64,000 bases of DNA from Heracleum sosnowskyi. Its lineage: Eukaryota; Streptophyta; Magnoliopsida; Apiales; Apiaceae. This document shows, piece after piece, positions 10,198-22,995 of this stretch (position 1 is the stretch's first letter; each line of letters starts with the position of its first letter). The stretch is taken from the NCBI GenBank assembly GCA_030848705.1, contig CM061238.1, forward strand, positions 30,534,655 through 30,598,654. The letters are read 5' to 3'. The notes under the pieces were generated by a model. That model was not told the origin of the DNA and searched no databases. It was given only the letters and a program-made list of their open reading frames with translations. A program made the position numbers and the translations under genes.

Positions 10198-12197
10198 CAA
10201 TATCTCTGTCATGTTTGTTCTTTCAAAATCATTTTCTCTTGCTGATATTGAATGATATATTTTGCCAATTCTTGTTTTTGTATAAAGCTTGTTAATTTAA
10301 ATATTCTGAAGAATTTATTTTCTTTAAAAATACTTTTCTCATATTTTTTAAATAGAGAAACCTATTTTTATTGAAAATTTATTTATTTAAGAATCATTTA
10401 AGTTAGTTTCAGATTGTAAATATTGTTGTTTAAATATTTCTGCAAGTTTATATTATTTTTATGCATTTCTATAATATTCTGTAGTTTTATAAGCATGTAA
10501 ATAGTTTCCTGTAAATATTTTTTATTATTATTTTTTATTATTTGTATTGCTTATTATTTATTATCTTTTATTTTCTATTTGTCTTAGTTGTTTTTGTAAA
10601 TATATTGTATATATTATTTTTGATCTAGCTCTTGCTTAGCTGGAAATTCAGTGCCAAATCCAATTCAGGTATTACTTTCTATCTCTCAATCCACTTCTTC
10701 TACTGTTGCTGAACCCAAGTGGTTGTTAGGGCTGACCAAGGGATTGTAGATCCACAATCTCTATCCCAGGTCTTAGAGCCAAACAATGAGTCTACAACTT
10801 AATTACTTGACCTCTCAGCCTGAACAGAAATCAAATGTTAAACAAAGAAGTATTTTGATTGAAACATTGAGTGATCCCACAGCTCTGCCTCCTCTAAAGA
10901 AATTCAATATATACTGAGGTATCTGTCAGCCCATCTGTATCCTCTCAATAGGATATGGACTTTGAAATGGCCAATGAACTGTATCTAGAGACATTCTCTC
11001 AACATGATGAATCTATTGAAATTCACCATAGGGCCATGGCACTTTGTACTGAGTCAAGCACACTCTCATTACTCACAATGGGAGAAAACAATTTCATTAG
11101 ATGAAACTCAGGACACAGTGAAAGCAGAGCACCTGCAACTGGTTACAGTGCCTACCATTGTTACGGTAGAAGTGCCTTCATAGGCATCTGAGGGAAAATT
11201 TGATTTTTTGCCAAATCAAATAGAATCATTTTCTCCCCTCCCAGAGTGAACATCTCTGGCTCCCTAAGGGATTTTCCACTCACAGATTTATCTGGAGAAA
11301 GTGGAAGGCAACTTGGTCAGTCTATCACTGAAGCAATTCAGATTTCAAATCCAAGTGATTTGATAGACATGATTGAGGATCGGGATTTGCGAACTCCCAT
11401 TGCACCACCACTGACCTCTCTTGAAGAGGCTAGGGTGAGTTTCAATGCAGGTACTGATCAAAAAGGAGCAAACAGACAGCTAATGTTGAGTGATAAGAGT
11501 CAAACACTGAGTGAAACACATGCACGTGAGATGAGTGATACACTTACAAGAGAAATTCAAGTGAGTGCACACACAGACACATACACTGCAATGTAGTTAG
11601 CTCACATAGCTGATCTACAGGAACATCTATTCAAAACCCAGGCTGATAAAGAACTTTTGCAAGCACAAGTGGTTGAACGGTCTTCTTCTTCCACCTCTGT
11701 CAACAATCAGCTGGGACTGCTCAAGGAAATCTTGAAGACAAATTTACTTCCAAGATCAACTCCATCAACTCTCTCAACTCCTACTGGCTTCAGATACTCA
11801 TAAAGTTAAATCTGTAGAGAATTCCTCAACTAAGGGGGAGAAGTTTCTAGAGAATTTTGGAGAAGCTAGTAAAAGGGAGCTGGAGCTGAAAAAGATATAA
11901 AAGGTAAAGAGGGAGTTGGGAGTTTCAGGGGAGTAAAAGATAAGTTAGCTCTGTTTTGTAAATGTTATATAAATAGAGCTTAGATAACTCAAGACAGGTT
12001 AAATGTTATCATTTGTTCAGTCTAGAGGAACACATGTCTCGCATTTATCTTTACTGGTGAAATCTGGAAATGTCATATTTGATCCAGAACTTTATAGTAT
12101 TTACTTAGGTTTAAGAGTCCTATCTTTTTCTTGGTTTTAGTTGAGTGATCCTCTAGGTATTTGGTTGTTATTTTCTAACAAACAAATAGGGGGAGAT
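10198..12197 (+). other. Element A region between pol and 3' LTR, decayed
   Basis: 10198-10640 is very T-rich and holds no gene. From about 10,640 to 11,880 there are broken reading frames, the longest at 11246-11596 (116 codons, polar, with no recognised domain). These are likely remains of the extra 3' ORF that this copia lineage carries. The string CAACTAAGGGGGAGAAG at 11827-11843 also occurs in the B-family extra ORF. A TATA-like TATATAAATA lies at 11966-11975. A polypurine tract AATAGGGGGAGAT (12185-12197) abuts the LTR. Confidence 0.6.
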
Positions 12198-12623
12198 TGA
12201 AAGGCATATGCTATAGCTTATTTGTAATTCGAGGATTCTACTCAACTTAAACAAGAATGTAATAAGTAAATATTAGATCAGATGTCACAGGAATCTCAGA
12301 AGATTATATCTGTCAAAGAATGAAGATTAAAGTCATCTACAGACTTGAAGTGATTCTACATTGAAAGAAGCTCAATTTATTGATCAAACCTCAATGAAGT
12401 ATTCAAGCTCAGTGGATTTATTAAAGTGACGGAGATTTCAAGTGGTGACAGAAAAAGATACCGATTACGGAGTTCTTGAATGAGAAGGAAGTGAATAACT
12501 GCTTAAAGTCAAATAGATAAAGAACAGACATTGTCGTTAGTCACTCATGAACCAGACCGTGCATTGAGTGTCAACGTACTATATGTTTATTCTTTATCTA
12601 AGTTTTAAGTGATTCTGGAATTT

Positions 12624-12910
12624 ATTGAGAAGTCAATTAATTCTATTTATTCTCTTATAAATAATTAATACTATTGAGTAAATTATTTATTAAATTAATT
12701 ATGTAAAGAATTAATTTAATACATAATTTATTTAGTTAATTATTTAAATTAGAATAAAAAGAAATTAATTGAGAAGTCAACTAATTCTATTTATTCTCTT
12801 ATAAATAATTAATACTATCAAGTATATTATTTATTAAATTAATTATGTAAAGAATTAATTTAATATATAATTTATTTAGTTAATTATTTAAATTAGAATA
12901 AAAATGAACT
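12624..12910. repeat. 144-bp AT-rich tandem duplication in the LTR of A
   Basis: Two near-identical units (about 12624-12767 and 12768-12910) each start ATTGAGAAGTCAA and end AGAATAAAAA. A few substitutions separate them. The stretch is almost pure A/T. Confidence 0.9.
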
Positions 12911-12955
12911 AGGAAGACTTAGGTTTGAACTAGGAAGACTTAGAAAAATGAACTA

Positions 12956-12979
12956 GGAAGACTCACAAGTGAGTCTTCC
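12956..12979. repeat. Perfect 24-bp inverted repeat beside GTCTTCC repeats
   Basis: GGAAGACTCAC and GTGAGTCTTCC are separated by AA. To the left is GAACTAGGAAGACT in three copies (12905-12965). To the right GTCTTCC-like words recur until about 13,090 in the opposite orientation. The whole could fold into a long imperfect hairpin. Confidence 0.8.
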
Positions 12980-13679
12980 CGATTGTCTTCCTAGGCCAAG
13001 CATTGTCTTACCGATTGTCTTCTTAGTACAACCATTGTCTTCCCGAGAGTCTTCCAAGGCCATTTGCATTGTTTTCCTCTAAGTCTTCCAAGGCAATTTG
13101 TATTCTGTTGAAGTGGCCTGCACGTGGGATTCAAGTGAAATGATTTGATATAAATGTAAAGACAGAAGACAATTGGCCACATCAATTACAACACATTCAA
13201 GAAAAGAAAGAAAACACACAGAAACAAAAAGAGGCAGAGTACTTCAACATAAAAGCTTCAACTGTCTTCTTCATTTCAAAACGGCAAAGCAATCAATTTC
13301 TTCAAGTGACTTAATTCTTGACATGTTCTTATCATTAAATTCATAAGGATCATTTCACTTGTACTGCTTTGACTTTCTAGCGGATCATAATCCCTAGATT
13401 TTATATCGAACTACTTTTTAGTATTCGATCCTTTTTATTACAAAAATAGATAAATTCATGTCGAATTTATTCTAGATTTGTTTTATCAAGTTCTTTGTAA
13501 TCAGTGATCAGAATTGTAACACCCTTCAAGTTTAATAGAGTTTTATTTAACTTGAATATTGTTTCAGTTTTATTCCGCACTAATTTGTTCTAAACAGTTA
13601 AATCATTTAAAGGACAAATTCGATAAAACGGTATAGTTTGTATTCAACCCCCCTTCTACAAACTTATCAGGACCTAACA

Positions 13680-15863
13680 CCTGGTGAAGACTTAACTTCC
13701 ATGTTTGAAAGGTTCAGTAAGCTCTTAACTGAACTACAGATACATGGCAAGTACTATGACATAAAAGAGTTAAATGTCAAGTTCTTGCTTACACTGCCTG
13801 ATCACCTTGAACACAAGACAACAGCCATACGAGAAGGAAGAGATCTCAACAACATAACCTTTGAGACACTTTATGGCATTCTGAAATCTTATGAACTTGA
13901 ACTCTTTCAAAAGAGAGCCATACAAAGTGGAACAAGGAACAAGATGGCTAATATGTCAAGTGCCCTAGTAGCACATGTGCCAAGGATCACACGGCCAAGT
14001 GAAGTACTACAAATCACACAACCAACTCCTGCACAATCCTTGAAGATAGAAGAGGTTGTTGAAGATGATGAGAAAGTAGTACTACAGCTCAAGGATATGG
14101 AGGATGAAGACTTATACACAATGGAGGAACTGGAAAGCATGGACAATCCTACTATGGCCTACATGGCTAAAAAATTCAAGAACTTTAGGTTCAAGAAGGA
14201 TAGGTCATTCAGGCCCCAAGGCCAAGAATCCAAGTTCAACAAGGGAAGCTCATCAAAGGCTGCTGTGGGAAGTTCAACCAAAGGAGGATACAAGACTGGA
14301 TTTGTGGATAGGTCTAAATTAAAGTGTTACAACTGTGGTGAACCTGGTCATTTTGCTACTGAATGCAAAAGACCCAAACAGGTTCAAAGATTTAAGAAAG
14401 GAACTGGTGGATACTCCAAGAAGTTTCAAGGTAGAGCCTATGTGGCTGAAGGAAAGTGTTGGGATGAGTCTGATGATGAAGATGAAGAAGAGTATGTCAA
14501 CCTAGCTCTCATGGCTAGCACTGATGAAGTGACATCTACACCTTCAAGTTAGGTACCTTCACTTGTCCTACTTGATATGTCCATTGATGAGTACAAGAAA
14601 ACCATTAAAGACTTAAGTGCTGAAATGTTTAATGTTTATACTAGCTTATCTGTTGCTAATGAGGAAATCTCTAGGCTGAATAAGCTAAATGAATCACTAA
14701 AGTCTGAAAATGAATCTCTTGTTCTCAAAACCAGTTCACTAGACTCTTTAGCTCAGGAGAATGCTAGATTCAAGAATGAATTAAAATGTGCTAAAGAAGT
14801 TGAGGAATTCCTGAGGAATGAGATTGCTGAAAATGAATTCAAGATTAAGGCTTATAGAAACTCATCTAAGATAGTTCAGGATTACAATGATAAGCATACA
14901 GAAAATCAAACTGTTGGCATAGGTTTTTCATATGGTAGGAGACCTGGAAAGGAATCTGTGATTCAAGATTGTTCTGGAAATGCTGCTGTCAAACCCACCA
15001 TTCTCAAGAAGGTTAAAACTCCCATTTTCAAAGCTGCAGAAATGGAGTTTGATGAAGAAGCCATGCTCATCAAACAAGAAATTCTTGATGAGGATGAAGG
15101 TGTTGACAGCACATTCAAGGATGGAAAGGATACTGTCACAATCCCCAAGACAGTAAACTTACCAAGAAATCAGACAGCAAGTTCAAAAGATGCTGTCACA
15201 GTTGGCAAGACAGTATCTTCCAAAGATACTGTCAAGAATGTTTCCAAGACAGTAACTTCCAAACCTTCTGTCAAGACAGTAGGATTGAAAGGTACTGTCA
15301 AGGAAAGTTCGACGGCAACTTCTGAACATACTGTCAATCCAGTAACTCCCAAGTCTAAGAATAGGAATGGTAAGGCAGGTGTCAATAAAGGAAATGGATA
15401 CACTAATGTTGGAGGTGCTTCTAGGAAACTATGCAATAATTGTGGATCTTCACATCACTTAACACATGTTTGTAATAAACCAATTGAGGATAAGATCAAT
15501 GCTACTGAACTCAATGGTAATTTACATAGAACCCCCCTTTTGCATAGAACTATGAGTGTCTGCAATAACATTGAATGTATGCCATGCAAAATCACTGCTA
15601 TGAGTACATGCTTTAACTTACCTATTCTCACTACTGAAAAATGTTCATACATGCACACTGTTGAGACTTCTGAGCCTGCTGGTAACAGCAAAAAGGCTTC
15701 ATCCACTAAGAAAAGGACCAAGTCCAATTCTAAGCCTAAGTGGGTGAAAAGAGAAGTCAAACAGGAGGTTATTGATGATGCTTGTGAATTTGTATCTGGA
15801 AGAAACTCAGGAGACACTAAAGCTGCAGGACCCAACAAGGATTGGGTACCATATGCAACCTAA
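13680..15863 (+). pseudogene. B1 gag, 5'-truncated, with one nonsense codon
   Basis: It starts at the point matching residue 145 of B2 gag. A CCHC zinc knuckle (CYNCGEPGHFATEC) lies near 14328-14370. TAG at 14550-14552 replaces a CAG seen in B2. After it the frame stays open, with a coiled-coil-like E/N/K-rich segment, the repeated DTV/KTV segment (15105-15350) and a second CCHC-like knuckle (CNNCGSSHHLTHVC). It ends in TAA at 15861-15863. Confidence 0.88.
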
Positions 15864-18800
15864 AAACATTTTGTTTTGCAGGGCAAGAAGAAAGATAAAG
15901 TCATGTGGATCATTGACAGTGGCTGCTCAAGACACATGATAGGTGATAAAGCCCTACTATCACATTATGTAGAGAAAGCTGGCCCAATCATAACTTTTGG
16001 AGACAACAGCAAAGGTTACACAGTGGGATATGGCTGTCTGGAAATTGGAAATGTTGTCATTGAAGACATTGCTCTTGTGGATGGATTGAAGCACAATCTA
16101 CTCAGTGTCAGCCAATTCAGTGACAGGGGATTCAAGGTTGATTTTGACATGATGGTGTGTAACATCTATCACAAGAAGAATGGAAGCCTCTCTCTAAAAG
16201 GGGTCAGAAAAGGAAGCTTGTTTGTTGCTGACTTAAATTCAACAAAGAAGGATAAGGTTTACTGTTTCTACAGTAAAGCAACTGTTGGTGACAGTATGCT
16301 TTGGCACAGGAAGCTCTCATATCTCAACTTCAAGACAATGAATATTTTGATGAAGAAGGAGTTAGTGAGAGGTTTGCCCCAACAGGAATTCTGTCAAGAA
16401 GGACTGTGTGAAGATTGTCAAATGGGCAAACTAAGGAGAGCTGTGCACAAGTCCAAGCAATTGAACACCAACACTGAAGCACTCAAGTTGATACACATGG
16501 ATCTCTTTGGTCCAGTCAATGTACCATCTATGGCCAAGAAGAGATATGCCTTAGTAATGGTGGATGATTACTTAAGGTACACTTGGGTGAAATTTCTTGA
16601 ATCCAAAGATGAAGCTGCTCAAGTAATTATTGATCAAGTCAGAGTTCTTGATAGAACTCCAAACTCAAAAGTTCAAATCTTGAGGAGTGACAATGGTACA
16701 GAATTCAGAAATGCCACACTTGGAAATTTCTGTAAAGATAAAGGAATTGTACAATAATTCTCTGCTGCAAGAACTCCACAGCAGAATGGAGTTGTAGAAA
16801 GAAAGAACAGGACTCTCATTGAAGCAGCTAGAACTATGTTGCATGATGCCAAACTGCCAACATATTTCTGGGCTGAAGCTATCAACACAGCCTGTTATAC
16901 TCAAAACAGAACCATGATTAACAAAACTCATGCAAGTACACCCTACTGTCTGTTAACTGGAAAGAAACCTACTGTCAAATATTTTCATGTGTTTGGGAGC
17001 AAATGCTTTATGATGAAGGATAACCATGAGAAGAAAGGAAAATTTGACACCAAGGCATTTGAAGGACTATTCATGGGTTACAGCACAGAAAGGACTGCCT
17101 ACAGAGTTTATGTTATGGAACACAGGATTATTGAAGAAAGTGTTAATGTCACATTTGATGAAACCAAGTTTCCAGGACTGCATGAAGAAGGAATGATGCA
17201 GACTTTCAGATTTGAGAATCAAGGATACCTGGAAGCTGAGGAAATTGTTAATGAAGAACCTAGCTTCACTCAAGTTGTTGAAGTTGATAAAGATGCTGTC
17301 AATACCACTGCTGTCAACCAAACTCCAGCTCAGTCACAGACCATAACCTCTAACATTCATAACATTGGTGACTCTAGAGACAATGAAGAACATGGTGAAG
17401 ACAATGGAATTGGTGAGCATTCAACTCAACAAACTGAAGCAAATGTTCCTGTTCAGTCAAGTAGCTTGCCCAGAATCACCAAGTGGAACAAGGATCACAC
17501 AAATGACCTTATCATTGGTGACCCTACTTCTGGAGTGAGGACAAGGAACAAAGTCTCTGCTGACAGCATGTTTTCATGCTTTCTGTCTCAAATGGAACCT
17601 AAGACAACTGATGAAGCGTTGTTGGATTCTGACTGGGTGATAGCCATGCAAGAAGAGCTGAATCAGTTTGAAAGGAACAATGTATGGAAATTGGTTCCAA
17701 GACCTAAAGGAAAGTCAGTCATTGAGACCAAATGGGTCTTCAGAAACAAGCTTGATGAAAATGGATCAGTGACAAGAAACAAAGCAAGGCTAGTGGCTAA
17801 AGGTTATTGTCAACAGGAAGGAATAGATTATGATGAGACATTTGCACCTGTTGCAAGACTTGAAGCTATAAGAATCTTTCTAGCCTATGCTGCACACTGC
17901 AACTTCAAAGTATTTCAGATGGATGTCAAAAGTGCCTTCCTAAATGGAGAGTTGGAAGAAGAAGTGTATGTTGAACAGCCACCAGGGTTTGAGGATGCTG
18001 AAATGTATGATTTTGTGTTCAAACTTTTCAAGGCTTTGTATGGACTAAAGCAAGCACCCAGGGCCTGGTATGACACACTTTCCACCTTTCTTTTGGAAAA
18101 TCAGTTTACTAGAGGAGTTGTGGATAAGACACTCTTCTACAAACACCATGGCAAGGACATTATTCTGGTACAAATCTATGTAGATGACATCATTTTTGGT
18201 TCTACTAATGAGAAGCTGTGTGAGAAGTTTTCCTCTCTCATGAGTAACAAATATGAGATGAGCATGATGGGAGAATTGACATTCTTTCTGGGATTACAAA
18301 TTCTTCAACAACCTGATGGAATCTTCATTTGTCAAGCTAAATACATCAAGGAACTTCTCAAAAAGTTCAACTTGGAAGATTCATCACCTGCAAAGACACC
18401 AATGTCCACATCAACTAGTCTGGATCTTGACCCTAAAGGAAAGAAAGTTGACTCAAGCACCTATAAAGGCATGGTAGGATCTCTCCTATACTTAACTGCT
18501 AGCAGACCTGACATCATGTTTGCTACATGTCTCTGTGCAAGGTTTCAAAGTGATCCAAAAGAGTCACACTTAGTAGCCATCAAGAGAATCTTTAGATACT
18601 TAAAAGGCACTCCTAACCTAGGCCTTTGGTATCCTAAGAACACTGGATTTGATCTAATTGGTTACTCAGACTCAGACTATGCTGGATGCAAGATTGATAG
18701 AAAGAGTACTACTGGCAGCTGTCAATTTCTTGGTGGAAGATTGGTCTCATGGTTTAGCAAGAAGCAGCATTCAGTTTCTACCTCACCTGCAGAAGTTGAG

Positions 18801-19124
18801 TACATTGCTGCAGGCAGCTGCTGTGCACAAATTCTATGGATGAAGAATCAACTTCAGGATTATGGTCTAGTGTTAAGAGACATTCCTATCTACTGTGACA
18901 ACACTAGTGCCATAGCTATTGCAGACAATCCAGTTCAACACTCTAGGACAAAGCACATTGATATAAGACATCACTTTATCAGAGAGCATGTTGAACAAGG
19001 TACTGTGAAGCTGATTTATGTTCCAACTGACAAGCAACTTGCTGACATCTTCACTAAGCCATTGGATGAAGCAACCTTCAACAGGTTGGTAAGTGAATTG
19101 GGAATGCTGAATCTGGTATGTTGA
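15864..19124 (+). pseudogene. B1 pol (protease, integrase, reverse transcriptase, RNase H), one nonsense codon
   Basis: It is in the same frame as gag, directly after the gag stop. Motifs in order: protease WIIDSGCSRHM, GAG-pre-integrase LWHRKLSYLN, integrase HMDLFGP and RSDNGTEF, reverse transcriptase YVDDIIFGST, RNase H SDSDYAGC and AEVEYIAAGS. TAA at 16755-16757 replaces CAA in B2, inside the integrase core. RNase H has PAEVE where B2 has TAEAE. The 3' portion (16836-19124) is open for 762 codons. Confidence 0.9.
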
Positions 19125-19473
19125 TTTACTCAGTTTTCTGTATTTTCATTTTTTTTAAGCTCATGACAGCAACTTCAAACCTGCTGTCAAGAGAAGTTAC
19201 TGTCTACTTGGTCTATGTCTGTTATGTGACAGCATGTGTTGATTTGACTTTACATATCTGTATTTTATGCCAGTCTCATACTTTTAGACCCTGTATGACA
19301 TTAATGTGGTTAATTGCTAAGTTTGAGAGATAAATGTTTGTTCCATTGGACTTTCACACCTTTTTGCATAAATCCATAGGTTTAAAGGAGGACAACCATT
19401 AATTACTTTTGTGGTAGTTGTATGGGTACTCTAACTGTTGACCATTAGACTTTAATCCTTAGACGGTTTTGCC

Positions 19474-19480
19474 TATAAAT
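19474..19480 (+). promoter_or_regulatory. TATA-like box before the B1 small ORF
   Basis: TATAAAT lies 51 bases before the ATG of the small ORF. The position is identical in B2 (31913-31919, also 51 bases), and the surrounding sequence is strongly conserved between the copies. Promoter function is inferred. Confidence 0.5.
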
Positions 19481-19524
19481 TAACCTTAGGTTTCACCAGT
19501 CTGCTCTCAGTTTTAAAGTAAATA

Positions 19525-19785
19525 ATGGAAAACAGAGTAGGAATAGAAGTCGGACTCAAAAAGTGTGACAGTGAGCCCTTCAATCAAGAGGTTGAAGATA
19601 TGTTTGAGTTGCTATTGGATGTCCTCGATGAGGAAGAGGAAAAAGCCCTTGCAGCCAAGGCCGAAGAGGAGGCCAAGGTGCAAGAAGAAGAAAAAGAGTT
19701 TTAGGCACTTCTCCAGGAAGAAGGCCGCACTGAAGAGGAGATTAAGGAAGAAACCTTAGAATTAGTTGATAAAATCATGAAATGA
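19525..19785 (+). pseudogene. B1 small acidic ORF between pol and extra ORF
   Basis: An 86-codon frame starts MENRVGIEVGLKKC and continues with a heptad-like E/A/K-rich stretch typical of a coiled coil. TAG at 19702-19704 interrupts it where B2 has CAG. An AATAAA-like signal (AAGAATAAAG) lies about 40 bases downstream. I recognise no known family. Confidence 0.55.
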
Positions 19786-20458
19786 TGTACTCAATGCTCT
19801 ATTTAAATGATTTTATTAATAAGAATAAAGTTTCTTGTTTTTGTGGTTTTTGAGTTTATGATTTGTCTGTGTTAACTGCATAGTATCTGTGTTCAATAGA
19901 TTCAAATTGCTAAATTCATAATCTGTTAATTTTAGGTTAAGTTTATGAATACAGAATTCTAGAAAGCTCATGACAACAACAATTTTCCCATCTAAGTTAC
20001 TGTCGTTAAGAATGATACTGTCATATTTTTCTTGACAGCAAACTTCTTGACAGCAGGTAAAGACTTTCTGTCAAGACTTTCAAAAGATACTGTCATTCAA
20101 ACGCTTAACGGTGACAGCATGTTTTGCGCCATAGTTTTTGTCGCGCATAACCTACTGTCACCACCTCTTATTACTGACCGAATGTTTCTAGTGCACAGGT
20201 TACTGTCAACAATAGTGGACCGTTACAATTGGATATTCACCCCACGTTTGATAGTAAATAACGGGCAGTAACTCACGTGTTGTATGAGTGGGTTAAGACA
20301 CGTTCTTCAATTCCACTTTTTGTGCACAAACGTTTGAGATACCCTTTTATTCCCCAGTTACTCAGACATATCACTCTCATCACACTTCAGGCAAAATACT
20401 TTTCTTTGAGCTAAAACAAAAAAGCCTCTTTCTCACTTTCTTCTTTTCTCGAATCTCC
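19786..20458 (+). other. B1 leader before the extra ORF, CTGTC/GACAG array
   Basis: No gene is visible. Between about 19,970 and 20,280 it contains roughly a dozen CTGTC or GACAG words in both orientations, matching the array in B2 at 32400-32720. Confidence 0.7.
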
Positions 20459-22856
20459 ATGGCACCCAAACAGACTCTCTCTCAGACAAACTTTGCTGGT
20501 ATCTTTTCCCCAAATGATGCTGGTGAAGGCTTCAAAGGACTAGTGTTTTTCTTGAACAAGTCCTATCTTCGTTCTGCCATTACCTCAACCCCCATTCTCG
20601 ATTTAGACATAATTGAGGCCTTTTGGTGAACTGCTGTTGCTCACACTGAGGGTGAAAATCCATCTATTCAATTTACAATTGTTGGGCAACACTACACTCT
20701 TACAGCTGAGGTCATCAACACTGCTCTTGGTATTACACTTGAAGCAGGACAACAATTTGCTGAACTTGCTAATGATGACACTCTCAAGAAGCTCTTCTTG
20801 AAGATTGGGTATGCAGGCCCTATTCTCGAAGAGGGAACAACCAAATGGTATCCGTCTGGTGAAATGGACAGGAAGCATCTAAGAAAGGAGTGGAGTATGA
20901 TCTTTGATGTCATGGTCAAGGTGTTCTCTACCAAGTCTACTGGCTGGAATGGAATACCCTCCTACATCAAGAAACTGACACATTCTCTTGTCCATGGATA
21001 CAAGGTGAATGTTGGAGCTTTCCTCCTGGCACAACTCAAGGCTGCCATAGGTAAGAAGGTATCAATCTACCCTCGCTTTCTTATGATGTGCATCAATTCT
21101 TTCTGTGAATTTGATAATGATGCTCCTCGTCTAGAGGTTTGCCCTGTTTTGAAAAAGAACACACATACACACTATTATCTTCACAGGATCTTAATGCACA
21201 CATTCCACTATGTTTCACTCAGCACATGGTTAATCAAGTGACCAACCTTGATTATCCTTTACCTCCTGGTTATGATTCTTTTACTCTTGTGAATGAAACT
21301 GAATTAGACCCAAATTCAGTTAACCCACATTCCACACCATACACTCAGCCTAGGCCCTCTAGACTTACCAAAGCCCAAAGAGAGACCTTGCAAGAACCCA
21401 GAAAAAGACCCTTAGAAGCTGATGTTGGTGGTAGCTCTGTGAGTCATGAGGGAGATACTGCACCTAGTGCAGCAAATAAGGAAGGTAGTCAAACAGAACC
21501 CCCAGTGGTTCCCCCTGAGCCTAAGAAGAAGAGAGCTAGGAGGACCAAAACCACTGTTAGCCAAGCTGCAGTTTCTCAACAAACTGTAGTTACTGAAAGG
21601 GATTCAAACACCTCCCTAGATGTGCCTTCTCAACAAGGTGCATCTATTGAAATTTGCCTGTCTCCCAAGGCACCCTGTACAGAGTCTGCACAAACTCATG
21701 GTTCACAACCTGAGAACCCCCCACTTGAAGAGACACACAGTGAGTTAGGGCACAGTGAGGATATCTCTATTCCTTTTGATGATTCACATTTATCTTCTGT
21801 GAATCAGCCCCCACTCTCTGCTACACTTTCACCTTCTTCCTTCCCTACACATTCTTTTGTTTCTTCTCCACAACCTAGAGAAGGGGACAGTCCCAACCCT
21901 TCAGGTTTTGATCATCCATCTCCAATCATGGATGAGCCCCCATCTAGTGGTCCACAAGAACCCATTTCTCAAAGTGAAATGGACACCACTCCTCCAAACA
22001 CTGAGCTAGGGCAAAGTGGCATTCTGTCAGAAAATGAAACAGCCAACACTTTGTCTAAACTCCAAGGAGCATCTTACCTTCAGGAAGATGCTGTCACAGC
22101 CTCTGTTGCTGTCAAAGACCCTGGAAATGTTGCTGACTTGGACAAAGCTACTGTCATGGGTGGAGACAAAGATACTGTCACAACAGACTCTACTGTCACT
22201 CTACATCCCAAAGATGCTGTTATGCCAGAACCTGCTGTCCAAGCCCCTACTGACAGTAACATTTCTGCTGAACCTGCTGTCAAGTCCTCCCAGCCTGATT
22301 TTGATGTTGTCATCCTTGAGGATGCCTCTGATGATGACCTACCTCTTGCCAAACTCTTAAAGGTACATTCTAAATATTCTCCTTCAATGCATGTTAGTAC
22401 TGCTCATACCCTTGCATCTAGGTTGAGTGAGGGTGTGCAAAAGAAAAGAGAGATAAAAGAAAAGAGAGGTGAGCATAAAAATGAGAGGCAGCCAAATGAG
22501 CTGGCAAAAGGAGAGGGACTTGAGCATGTCCAGAGAGATCTTGAGGGAGCCCAAACTGTTCAGGAATTAGGCCTTGAGTGTCACAATGTGAGGGGTGATG
22601 AGATCACTCAAAAACACCCTGAGAGTGTGAGAACCCCCATAGCCTCCAAGCCCCTTTCTTTTCCTTCCCCTCCAAGAAGGTTAAGGACTGGTGGCCCCTC
22701 TGCTACTTTTGGACACAGGATCACAGCTCTGGAAGGACAATGTGTTAGCCTCAACTCCAAACTAGACTCTCTCTCTCAACTGGTGGTTGATGGCTTTGCT
22801 GCTACTCAGCTTTCCATACAGTTCCTCACTGACCTAGTAGCTGCCAACTCAACTAA

Positions 22857-22995
22857 GGGGGAGAAGGTAGCAAGATCAGAATCTACACCTATTCAGGAAT
22901 CAGGTGGAACTCAGGGGGAGCAAGTATCTGTGAAGACAACAGGGGGAGCAAAACAAGTTTCTGGAGTCAAGAGAAAGGCATTGACTAAGGGGGAG
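22857..22995 (+). repeat. Cluster of four GGGGGAG tracts in the B1 extra ORF
   Basis: GGGGGAG lies at 22857, 22914, 22942 and 22989. It is identical to the core of the 3' polypurine tract of the same family (TTGGGGGAGATTG). The third copy is read in a different codon phase from the others. Confidence 0.85.

Larger units (their letters stand above)
1..13679 (+). mobile_element. Element A: Ty1/copia retrotransposon, 3' part, split by element C
   Basis: Element A enters from the left edge. It supplies the end of pol (1-2071 and 9411-10197), a non-coding or decayed tract (10198-12197) and a 3' LTR (12198-13679). The right boundary is seen directly: up to 13679 the sequence ends in CCTAACA, and from 13680 it reads in the middle of a gag gene matching the copy at 26117. 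A is therefore inserted in B1 gag. Its 5' LTR, gag and left target duplication lie outside the window. It belongs to the same broad copia group as B1 and B2 but is a different family. Confidence 0.88.
12198..13679 (+). repeat. Element A 3' LTR
   Basis: It begins TGAAAGGCATATG just after a polypurine tract and ends CCTAACA where B1 gag resumes, giving about 1482 bp. Its partner LTR is outside the window, so the left boundary rests on the polypurine tract. It contains a 144-bp tandem duplication and a perfect 24-bp inverted repeat. Confidence 0.8.
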
